Shown here in pieces: positions 1 through 5,026 of a DNA stretch of 14,539 bases. Source of the stretch: UBA6065 sp036565605 (GTDB taxonomy: Bacteria > Patescibacteriota > Minisyncoccia > Phycocordibacterales > UBA6065); NCBI GenBank assembly GCA_036565605.1, contig DATCXV010000007.1, positions 1 to 14,539 of the forward strand. Reading direction: 5' to 3'. Numbering within the stretch: position 1 is the stretch's first letter; each line of letters starts with the position of its first letter. Made by a program: the position numbers and the translations under genes. The notes below the pieces were generated by a model. It had not been told where the DNA came from. It made no database searches and was given only the letters and a program-made list of their open reading frames with translations.

Positions 1-1138
1 ACCCTTGGCTTTGCCGCATATAACCGCCGCCGATGTTGCCAACGGAAAACGCATTTCTGAATGCGAGATCGTTGTCGATGGCGATCTTCACGAAGAAGGT
101 GCATCGGTACGTCTAGAAGAAAAACTCGCCTTGCTGCGCCTGTATGACGAGCAAAAAATGGCAAGCCTGCCCCAGCCTATCCAGCTTTTCTACAAGACAC
201 CGTTTGCCGGAGATCGTCGCAAACCGACAGGCAAGGTTAAAGAGTCTCATTACGGATTGGAAATTTTAGGCACATCGAAACCGATGGCCGAAGCGATTCT
301 GATCCAGACCGCGCTTGCGATCCTTACCGACGCCGGCGAAAAAGACATGCATGTCGTGGTCAACTCCATGGGCGACAAAGATTCACTTGCCCGCTTTTCG
401 CGCGAAATCACCGCGTACTATAAAAAGCACCTACCATCCTTGCCGCAGAAATGCCGCGACACCGTCAAACGCGACGTCTTTGCTCTTCTTGGCTGCGACC
501 ACGAAGCCTGCAAGCGCCTGGCTGAAGACTGCCCCAAGTCCATCAACTTCCTTTCAGAACGCTCGCGCGAACATTTCAAGGAGCTTTTGGAATACCTGGA
601 AACCTTGGGCGTGCCGTACGCCATCACCAACACCTTGGTCGCCAACCGCGATTATTGTGACGAAACTATTTTCGAGATCCGCTCGTCGGATCCCAAGCGC
701 CACCCCCTGGCGATCGGTATCCGCTATGACGGACTTGCAAAGAAGGTGGGACATAAAAAAGATCTGCCGGCCGTCGGTGTTTCCATCGCCGTACCCAAAC
801 GCGCCACAAAAGAAGCGGCGGTGAAAAAATCAGTTGTGACAAAAATTCTTGCGCCCGAGATCTGCTTTATGCAGCTTGGCGTCGAAGCAAAGCAGAAGTC
901 CTTGCGAGTCATGGAAACCCTGCGCCAGGCCCGTATTCCCGTCGTACAGTCTTTGATCAAGGATAAGATGGCCGGCCAGGTCGGCATGGCTGAAAAATTC
1001 GCCACCCCCGTCGTGCTTGTCATGGGCAAGAAAGAAGCCATGGAGGACGCAGTCATCGTCCGTGATTCCGACACCCGATCGCAGGACACCGTTTTGATCG
1101 TCGACGTCGCAGCGAAGTTGAAGAAATATAAGGTCTAA
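1..1138 (+). CDS. Histidyl-tRNA synthetase-like protein (class II aaRS fold), 5' end outside window
   Basis: The frame is open at the left edge, so this is a C-terminal fragment of about 377 residues; the TTG at position 5 is not a credible start. The order of parts is that of HisRS: a motif 2-like stretch (FYKTPFAGDRR, about residues 62-72), a GLEILG segment matching HisRS 'fGvEviG', a 'VVNSMGDKDSLARF' insertion-like segment, LVANRDYCDETIFEI at the histidine-A motif, RYDGL at the histidine-B motif (about 722-736), then a HGTP anticodon-binding domain from about residue 285 (FMQLGVEAKQKSLRVMETLR). Key residues differ from ordinary HisRS: motif 2 'fRxE' reads FAGD, and 'RGLDYYxRTVFE' reads ANRDYCDETIFE, so two arginines expected for activation are absent. 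It may be a divergent CPR HisRS or a paralogue without normal charging activity. Family certain, catalytic role uncertain. A hairpin terminator follows directly. Confidence 0.75.
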   Translation, partial: PLALPHITAADVANGKRISECEIVVDGDLHEEGASVRLEEKLALLRLYDEQKMASLPQPIQLFYKTPFAGDRRKPTGKVKESHYGLEILGTSKPMAEAILIQTALAILTDAGEKDMHVVVNSMGDKDSLARFSREITAYYKKHLPSLPQKCRDTVKRDVFALLGCDHEACKRLAEDCPKSINFLSERSREHFKELLEYLETLGVPYAITNTLVANRDYCDETIFEIRSSDPKRHPLAIGIRYDGLAKKVGHKKDLPAVGVSIAVPKRATKEAAVKKSVVTKILAPEICFMQLGVEAKQKSLRVMETLRQARIPVVQSLIKDKMAGQVGMAEKFATPVVLVMGKKEAMEDAVIVRDSDTRSQDTVLIVDVAAKLKKYKV

Positions 1139-1168
1139 TTCGCAGAAAAAATCTGCGTACAAGAAAAA

Positions 1169-1199
1169 GCCGGTCCCGAAGGACCGGCCTCTTGTTTTT
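1169..1199 (+). terminator. Rho-independent terminator of the HisRS-like gene
   Basis: A perfect 8-bp stem (gccggtcc/ggaccggc, 1169-1188) with a CGAA loop is followed by a T-rich tail (cttgttttt). It is preceded at 1141-1157 by a smaller 6-bp hairpin (cgcaga/tctgcg) just after the stop codon. Adenines upstream of the main stem could let it work weakly on the other strand. Confidence 0.85.
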
Positions 1200-1211
1200 C
1201 AAAAAACCAGT

Positions 1212-1304
1212 TTACCCAACTGCTACGCGCGAACGAAGGTAAGCATTCCGGCCATCGACGCCACTCCAGCGCGCTCGGCACGCCGCCGCCCGAATAGCGG
1301 GACC
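1212..1304 (-). pseudogene. Decayed copy of a DGR-type variable region (C-terminal tail only)
   Basis: On the minus strand this block encodes SRYSGGGVPS, then, after a 2-nt shift, RW followed by SGVDGRNAYLRSRVAVG and a stop at 1212-1214. The intact neighbour reads SRYSGGGVPSVRW, eleven residues, then DGVGGRGPSSGPRAAVTL and a stop. The two tails align without gaps at G, V, G, R, R, A and V, so this copy has lost 2 nt plus about 33 nt encoding DDAGREVQVGW. The first part, 33 nt, is identical between copies. No N-terminal part of the gene precedes it. It is not a plausible functional template repeat: the coding strand is poor in adenine-rich codons where a template would need AAC/AAT. I infer a broken duplicate of a variable region. 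Could also be the end of a deleted second target gene. Confidence 0.6.
1272..1304. repeat. 33-nt direct repeat, copy 1
   Basis: Identical base for base to 1630-1662. It covers the codons for SRYSGGGVPS of the variable region. Similarity continues 5' on the plus strand as ccagcgc, with a 2-nt gap (the ac at 1628-1630 region is missing here). Both copies lie in the same orientation, so recombination between them could delete the interval 1305-1662. Confidence 0.9.
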
Positions 1305-1470
1305 ACTTGTATCTGCTTCCGTCCGTCCGAATCAACGAAAATCTTTTACAAAATTTCCTGTGTTAGTACCCCGAACGAGGCGTTGTATAGAGGAAACAGG
1401 CAGTTTCTTTTTAATGGCAAATCGCTATCGAAAGTTCCGACCGATTTAACAGCCGAAAACATTTTCTCAT
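1305..1470. other. Intergenic, no gene seen
   Basis: AT-richer stretch between the decayed variable region and the terminator of the DGR-type target gene. I see no ORF with gene-like composition, no tRNA, and no copy of a template repeat or reverse transcriptase. Together with the remnant and terminators this accounts for the 393-nt gap 1139-1531. Confidence 0.5.
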
Positions 1471-1509
1471 GAAAAATCCCGTTTGCATATTTTCATATGC
1501 AAACGGGAT
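1471..1509 (-). terminator. Terminator / hairpin with GAAA tetraloop after the DGR-type target gene
   Basis: Perfect 15-bp inverted repeat, atcccgtttgcatat / atatgcaaacgggat (1476-1490 and 1495-1509). On the minus strand the loop is GAAA and the stem is followed by TTTTTC, the form of an intrinsic terminator. It begins 22 nt after the stop codon of 1532-2362. DGR target sites in phages carry a short hairpin with a GRNA tetraloop just 3' of the variable region, so this element may have a second role in target recognition; the stem is longer than those known examples. Confidence 0.8.
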
Positions 1510-1531
1510 CGAAGTGTAGAAGTTACGAAGA

Positions 1532-1663
1532 TTAAAGCGTAACTGCTGCACGAGGCCCGCTCGACGGGCCCCGGCCGCCGACGCCGTCCCAGCCGACCTG
1601 CACCTCGCGACCGGCGTCGTCCCAGCGCACGCTCGGCACGCCGCCGCCCGAATAGCGGGACCC
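1532..1663 (-). other. Putative DGR variable region (VR)
   Basis: Covers the last 43 codons plus stop. The fixed part SRYSGGGVPSV is followed by positions likely to be variable: W-DDAG-REVQVG-W-DGVGGRGPSS-G, then RAAVTL. Codons such as GAC, GAC, GCC, GGT, GGC, GTC and AGC are what mutation of template adenines in AAC/AAT would give. The coding strand is notably poor in A across the variable stretch. The mutation signature cannot be proved without the template repeat. Confidence 0.55.
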
Positions 1664-2362
1664 GGAACAGATCGTCCAGTCGTTCACATCGAGATACTGT
1701 TGCGTCTCGAAGAAGAACTGATGTCCGTGAACCAGCCGTTCGGCCAAGGTTTCGGTCTTGAGCTTGCGCTTTTTGACCATCCCCGCCGACATGTTGCAGA
1801 GGTCGTCATCCGGTTCGACGCTTTCGCGCACCAGAATGACATACAGTCCCGTTTCTGCGGCGTCACGTTCGTTTTCGGTCACGAACGCTTCCGGTTTGGT
1901 GTCGAAATACTTCCAAGCTTTGAAAGATTTCAACTGCCCGTCCCAGATCGCGTTCAGGCCGATCTTCGGCATGACGATGTATCGCCCGAACCCGGGAACC
2001 AGTCGCGGGAAGATTGGAAACACATCGTCAGGCAATTGCAGATCGATGCCGTGGACGTCGCGCCAGAACTTGCAGTTCGACTCGACGAAACGGCTGACGA
2101 TCTTGCGTTCGTCGTCCGTCGGAACCCAGGGACCGGCGATCTGCACCTGGCCAACAGGTGTCGCAACCGAACCCAAGATCGGCTCGACCGGCTCCGCAGC
2201 GCGCTTAAGGCTGTCCTTCAACTGTACCCAGAACGGATCGCTTTTGCTTTCGCCAAGCCGCTGGATAACTTCAAGCGGCACGCCGGACGTCCGGGCGATG
2301 CGGCCGCAGGTGATGGAGAACTCGGATATGACTCCGAGATCGTCTTGCATTTCAGTTGGCAT
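1532..2362 (-). CDS. DGR-target-like protein with C-terminal variable region
   Basis: 276 residues from ATG 2362; an in-frame stop lies six codons upstream, so the only alternative start is ATG 2350 (M5). No signal peptide or membrane segment. The body has no domain I can name, but ends in a segment (AERLVHGHQFFFETQQYLDV, about 208-227) leading into DWTICSGSRYSGGGVPSV, then W-rich, Gly/Asp-rich sequence to the stop. From memory, Patescibacterial proteins ending in 'CSGSRYSGGGVPxVxW...VxVxW...R.RAAVSL' are targets of diversity-generating retroelements, with a C-type-lectin-like fold whose tail is rewritten by reverse transcription from a template. Tail codons fit this: many are NNC or NNT as expected from AAC/AAT template codons. 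Coding GC is higher than in nearby intergenic DNA. Stand-alone cassette: own promoter, 160-nt leader, own terminator. No RT in the window. The ligand is unknown. The DGR assignment is inferred. Confidence 0.75.
   Translation of the reverse strand: MPTEMQDDLGVISEFSITCGRIARTSGVPLEVIQRLGESKSDPFWVQLKDSLKRAAEPVEPILGSVATPVGQVQIAGPWVPTDDERKIVSRFVESNCKFWRDVHGIDLQLPDDVFPIFPRLVPGFGRYIVMPKIGLNAIWDGQLKSFKAWKYFDTKPEAFVTENERDAAETGLYVILVRESVEPDDDLCNMSAGMVKKRKLKTETLAERLVHGHQFFFETQQYLDVNDWTICSGSRYSGGGVPSVRWDDAGREVQVGWDGVGGRGPSSGPRAAVTL
1630..1662. repeat. 33-nt direct repeat, copy 2
   Basis: Second copy, inside the intact target gene, of the block at 1272-1304. Confidence 0.9.
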
Positions 2363-2441
2363 GTTTTCGCTCGCTCTTCACGCGTACCGTGTCATCCTTC
2401 AATAGCCGCAGAGCGGAAACGAAGGATGCTTATCGGCGTAC

Positions 2442-2499
2442 GATCAGACACGAAATCCGATCTACTTGGCCGTAAACAGGCCGGATTTCGCGTCTGATC
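2442..2499 (-). repeat. Long inverted repeat in the leader of the DGR-type target gene
   Basis: Arms 2442-2459 and 2482-2499 pair over 18 positions with one mismatch, which is a G-U pair in the minus-strand RNA; the loop is 22 nt. It sits within the predicted 160-nt 5' untranslated region of 1532-2362, near its 5' end. It could stabilise the mRNA, act as an attenuator (no U-tract follows, so not a simple terminator), or bind a protein. Confidence 0.75.
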
Positions 2500-2530
2500 T
2501 TCTTCTCTCAAAGACCATATTTCGAATTAT

Positions 2531-2560
2531 ATTATACACCTTTTTTACATACATTGTCAA
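2531..2560 (-). promoter_or_regulatory. Consensus sigma70-type promoter for the DGR-type target gene
   Basis: Reading the minus strand: TTGACA (2560-2555), 18-nt spacer, TATAAT (2536-2531). Both hexamers match consensus exactly. Predicted start of transcription is near 2524, giving a 5' leader of about 160 nt before ATG 2362. Confidence 0.8.
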
Positions 2561-2582
2561 GACAGGAAATGAAGCCCTGTTC

Positions 2583-2607
2583 GGCCCCGCCGCCAGGCGG
2601 CGGGGCC
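2583..2607. repeat. GC-only inverted repeat upstream of rpsU
   Basis: Two 12-nt arms, ggccccgccgcc and ggcggcggggcc, around a single A, all G/C in an otherwise AT-rich spacer. It ends 5 nt before the -35 box of the rpsU promoter. No immediate T-tract on either strand, so it is not a standard terminator. It may insulate the two divergent promoters or be a dispersed palindromic repeat. Confidence 0.65.
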
Positions 2608-2612
2608 AGGAC

Positions 2613-2641
2613 TTGAGTCTTTTTCTTCACCATGCTATTGT
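2613..2641 (+). promoter_or_regulatory. Promoter of rpsU-ybeY-ftsA, near-leaderless
   Basis: TTGAGT (2613-2618), 17-nt spacer, TATTGT (2636-2641). Only 8 nt separate the -10 box from ATG 2650, so the transcript should begin at or within a couple of bases of the start codon. Confidence 0.7.
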
Positions 2642-2649
2642 ATGCCCCT

Positions 2650-2901
2650 ATGGCAACCAACGTAGAAGTACAGCGAAACGGCACGGAAAATCCCCTCGGC
2701 CTCTTGCGCCGCTTTACCAAGCGCGTTCAGGGCTCGGGCATCCTGCCTCGCGTCCGCGGCCTGCGCTATCATGACCGCATCCTTTCCCACTACAAGAACA
2801 AGATGAAGACGCTCGAGGCGATCAAACGCCGCGAAGAGCGCGCAGAGCTTATCAAGCAAGGCAAGATCAATCCGGATCTTCCTCGCAATAGGAGGCGCTA
2901 A
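2650..2901 (+). CDS. rpsU: Small ribosomal subunit protein bS21
   Basis: 83 residues. The N-terminal VEVQRNGTENPLGLLRRFTKRVQ matches the bS21 signature (residues about 5-27: V.V..NE....LRRFK), followed by a strongly basic helical tail (YKNKMKTLEAIKRREERAEL). bS21 sits at the mRNA exit side of the 30S subunit and helps initiation. I chose ATG 2650, not the upstream in-frame ATG 2632, because the latter lies inside the predicted -10/spacer region and bS21 proteins start just before the VEV strand. First gene of a tight operon: its stop codon abuts the ybeY start, and the Shine-Dalgarno of ybeY lies in its last codons. Confidence 0.92.
   Translation: MATNVEVQRNGTENPLGLLRRFTKRVQGSGILPRVRGLRYHDRILSHYKNKMKTLEAIKRREERAELIKQGKINPDLPRNRRR
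2890..2895 (+). promoter_or_regulatory. Strong Shine-Dalgarno for ybeY
   Basis: AGGAGG inside the 3' end of rpsU (its NRRR codons), 6 nt before ATG 2902. It is the clearest ribosome binding site in the window, in contrast with the near-leaderless rpsU start, and it fixes the ybeY start. Confidence 0.9.
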
Positions 2902-3261
2902 ATGAAGGACGGGGTTTCCATCCTCAACAACACAAACGGCACGCTTCCACGCGTGCCGTTTGCCCGTATAAAAGACCACGTCCTGGGAACCGATTACGAA
3001 CTCTCTCTGGTCTTTGTCGAGGCAGACGAAGCGCGTACTATCAGCCTGCGCACCAAAGAGAAAGATTATGTTCCTAATGTGCTCTCGTTTCCTCTTTCAG
3101 AGAGCTCGGGTGAAATTTTCATCTGCCCTTCCGAAGCGAAGAAAACGGGCTTTTCAATCGCTGAACTCTTTATCCACGCCCTCTGCCATTTGAAAGGAAT
3201 GGATCACGGCGTTACAATGGAAAGAACTGAAGCCGAAATCTGCAAAGAATTCGGCCTTTGA
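2902..3261 (+). CDS. ybeY: Endoribonuclease YbeY (rRNA maturation factor)
   Basis: 119 residues, shorter than the usual 150 or so. YbeY is a zinc-dependent RNase acting on 16S rRNA 3'-end maturation and ribosome quality control. The zinc motif HxxxHxxxxxH is intact: H-ALC-H-LKGMD-H (about residues 92-102). The KDxxxxVLSFPL strand is present as KDYVPNVLSFPL. Differences: the usual YRxKDxPTDVLSF reads TKEKDYVPNVLSF, so the conserved arginine is lysine and the PTD is VPN. The N-terminal part is trimmed. Starts right after the rpsU stop with no spacer. Its 3' end touches the ftsA start region. Pairing with bS21 suits a ribosome role. Confidence 0.88.
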   Translation: MKDGVSILNNTNGTLPRVPFARIKDHVLGTDYELSLVFVEADEARTISLRTKEKDYVPNVLSFPLSESSGEIFICPSEAKKTGFSIAELFIHALCHLKGMDHGVTMERTEAEICKEFGL

Positions 3262-3268
3262 ATTCTTT
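3244..3268 (+). repeat. Hairpin over the ybeY stop / ftsA start
   Basis: Perfect 9-bp inverted repeat, aaagaattc and gaattcttt, with a 7-nt loop. It covers the ybeY stop codon (3259-3261) and ends one base before ATG 3270 of ftsA, where no Shine-Dalgarno is visible. Translation of ybeY would melt it, so it could couple ftsA translation to ybeY. Confidence 0.6.
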
Positions 3269-3269
3269 C

Positions 3270-4448
3270 ATGCGCAAGCATCACTCAATTGGCATAGACA
3301 TCGGCACATACCAAGTTAAGGTAGCGGTGTCAGAGGCCGCATCCGGACGCGAGCGTTCGGCTCCAAAAGTGATTGGTGTCGGTACAGCAGAATCGCGCGG
3401 CTTGCGCCATGGCTATATCGTAAACGGCCGCGACGTTGCCCGTGCGGTTATGCATGCCGTTGCATCGGCCGAAAAGGCTTCTGACGTGCGCATAAAGCGT
3501 GCTTATATTTCCGTAGGTGGTGTTAGCTTGTCTTCAGCCATTTCAACCGGATCAGTTGTGATCACTCGCGGCGACAACGAAGTGACCCAGATGGATATTG
3601 ATCGCGCTGTCGCTGCAGCCGAGCGCAATATTCCCAACTCGCAAACAGTGAACCGCAAGGTGATCCACACTGTGCCGCTTTCCTTCAAGATCGACGGCAA
3701 ACCTGTCTTTGGTCGTCCGCAAGGCATGAAAGGAGGCAAGCTTGAAGCGCGCGTGCTTTTCATAACATGCCTTGCCCAGCATTTAGAAGATCTGGTTGAT
3801 GCAGTGTCGGATGCAGGCATCGAAGTGATGGATGTGGTCGCCTCGCCTATTGCCGGCGCTCTTATGACTCTTTCCAAGAACCAGAAAGTGGCTGGATGTC
3901 TTTTGGCAAACATTGGTGCAGAAACAGTTTCGATCGTGGTCTATGAAAATAACCTGCCGATTTCGCTTGAAGTATTTCCCATGGGTTCGACCGATATCAC
4001 CAATGACATCGCGTTGGGTTTGAAGGTGCCGATCGAAGATGCGGAAAGTCTGAAACGCGGATCGACCATCGGATTGCAAGTATCGAAAAAGAAACTCGAT
4101 GAAATCGTGGCCGCTCGCCTTTCAGATATCTTTGACTTGATCGAAGCGCATTTGAAGAAGATCGATAAAAGCGGCATGCTGCCGGCCGGCATCATCATCA
4201 CAGGTGGTGGATCGGGACTTGCTACCATCGAAGACTTGGCTCGCGCTTCTTTGAAACTTCCTTCGCGCATCGCTTCCATGGGTCCAGGCCGTGATTCCAT
4301 CAAAGATTCAACCTGGGCTGTTGCGTACGGTTTGACGGTCGTTGGTCACGGCATGGACGAAGACGAACGCGCCGGCTCGCCGGCACTCGGCTCGCTTTCT
4401 GCCCTCTTGCGCCGCATCAAAGAATGGTTCGGGCAATTTCTGCCGTAG
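3270..4448 (+). CDS. ftsA: Cell division protein FtsA
   Basis: 392 residues from ATG 3270; a TTG at 3258 in the same frame is possible but overlaps the ybeY stop and adds only MNSF. Actin-like ATPase that anchors FtsZ filaments to the membrane. Visible: phosphate-1 loop SIGIDIGTYQVKVAV (residues 6-20), SHS2 (1C) domain region with VRIKRAYISVGG, phosphate-2 region LLANIGAETVSIVVY, adenosine motif GIIITGGGSGL, and a C-terminal amphipathic helix LSALLRRIKEWFGQFLP that is the membrane-targeting sequence. Third gene of the rpsU operon. In most bacteria ftsZ follows directly; here an opposite-strand gene (4509-4877) intervenes. Confidence 0.93.
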   Translation: MRKHHSIGIDIGTYQVKVAVSEAASGRERSAPKVIGVGTAESRGLRHGYIVNGRDVARAVMHAVASAEKASDVRIKRAYISVGGVSLSSAISTGSVVITRGDNEVTQMDIDRAVAAAERNIPNSQTVNRKVIHTVPLSFKIDGKPVFGRPQGMKGGKLEARVLFITCLAQHLEDLVDAVSDAGIEVMDVVASPIAGALMTLSKNQKVAGCLLANIGAETVSIVVYENNLPISLEVFPMGSTDITNDIALGLKVPIEDAESLKRGSTIGLQVSKKKLDEIVAARLSDIFDLIEAHLKKIDKSGMLPAGIIITGGGSGLATIEDLARASLKLPSRIASMGPGRDSIKDSTWAVAYGLTVVGHGMDEDERAGSPALGSLSALLRRIKEWFGQFLP

Positions 4449-4471
4449 CCGTAAGATACAGAGCAAAGAAA

Positions 4472-4504
4472 AATCCCCGCAGCGCCTTCGGCGCTGCGGG
4501 GATT
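4472..4504. terminator. Shared terminator between ftsA and the convergent unknown gene
   Basis: A 15-bp perfect stem with a 3-nt loop (arms 4472-4486 and 4490-4504). On the minus strand it is followed by TTTTTCTTTG and begins 5 nt after the stop of 4509-4877, so it is a clear intrinsic terminator for that gene. On the plus strand the tail is poor in T, so it would stop ftsA transcripts less well. Confidence 0.85.
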
Positions 4505-4508
4505 GAAG

Positions 4509-4877
4509 TTATTGAACGACCAAGTCAGACGGTTCCTCGCATTTCCAGCCATTCCGCTTGAGAAATTCGGAATGTGTGTTGATACGCGGGTCGTCCGGCG
4601 TTTCGGCGATATATGCCCGTATTTCGCCGTGAATAGAATTGTCCGAAGCCGAACCTTCGCTTACGTCCCGGAAAGGGTCCTGATTCTGGCCCGCATCGGC
4701 AATGGGAGTAACCGACTCTACCTTCACAGAGATAGGATCTCTCAGTGCAAACGGCTGCTCGTAAAGCTTAAGCCTGCCACCCACGGTCGGTGGAAAAGCC
4801 AGACGTAGCAGAGCCACAAACTTGCCGTCACCTTCGTATCGCGACTTTTTAATATAGACTCGGAATAGAATATTCAA
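4509..4877 (-). CDS. Unrecognised protein encoded between ftsA and ftsZ
   Basis: 122 residues from a TTG start at 4877, supported by AAAGGA about 5 nt upstream, a promoter with a perfect TTGACA and a terminator immediately after the stop. No signal peptide, membrane segment or family motif that I recognise. The first 60 residues look beta-rich (FRVYIKKSRYEGDGKFVALL, LAFPPTVGGRLKLYEQPF), the middle is acidic and Gly/Ser-rich, and the end contains HSEFLKRNGWKCEEP. It is a real gene on signal evidence. It lies convergent to ftsA and divergent from ftsZ with promoters back to back, so its transcription and that of ftsZ are likely linked. Function unknown. Confidence 0.75.
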   Translation of the reverse strand: MNILFRVYIKKSRYEGDGKFVALLRLAFPPTVGGRLKLYEQPFALRDPISVKVESVTPIADAGQNQDPFRDVSEGSASDNSIHGEIRAYIAETPDDPRINTHSEFLKRNGWKCEEPSDLVVQ

Positions 4878-4911
4878 TAAGTTCCTTTCGTTGTTTTGCT
4901 TATCCGGGACT

Positions 4912-4940
4912 TATTCTGCAAATCGTGTCGGATTTGTCAA
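4912..4940 (-). promoter_or_regulatory. Promoter of the unknown gene 4509-4877
   Basis: Minus strand: TTGACA (4940-4935), 17-nt spacer, AGAATA (4917-4912). Predicted start near 4905, leaving a leader of about 27 nt that contains the AAAGGA ribosome binding site. Its -35 box lies 5 bp from the -35 box of the ftsZ promoter. Confidence 0.65.
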
Positions 4941-4945
4941 TTGCA

Positions 4946-4974
4946 TTGTATTTTAAAACTCGTTTGGGTATAGT
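4946..4974 (+). promoter_or_regulatory. Promoter of ftsZ
   Basis: TTGTAT (4946-4951), 17-nt spacer, TATAGT (4969-4974). Predicted start near 4981, giving a leader of about 46 nt before ATG 5027. No good Shine-Dalgarno is seen before the ATG. Confidence 0.65.
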
Positions 4975-5026
4975 ACACGGTACTAAGGCCTTCCAGCCGC
5001 TTTATTCGCCCATACCAAGAACCGTC

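Noticed and set aside
1212..1304. Template repeat (TR) of a DGR
   Set aside because: A TR should match the VR except at adenines and be rich in AAC/AAT codons. This block has a 2-nt shift, a 33-nt loss and few adenines, so a decayed VR fits better.
1700..2497. 265-residue plus-strand open frame opposite the DGR-type target gene
   Set aside because: Antisense to a gene with its own promoter and terminator; the translation has no recognisable domain and runs through the minus-strand promoter-proximal leader hairpin. Long antisense frames are expected in GC-rich coding DNA.
2466..2774. 102-residue plus-strand open frame upstream of and overlapping rpsU
   Set aside because: Crosses the divergent promoter region and overlaps the certain bS21 gene in another frame.
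4925..5026. N-terminal extension of FtsZ from GTG 4925
   Set aside because: Would include the -35/-10 promoter boxes, and the 34 added residues do not look like FtsZ.
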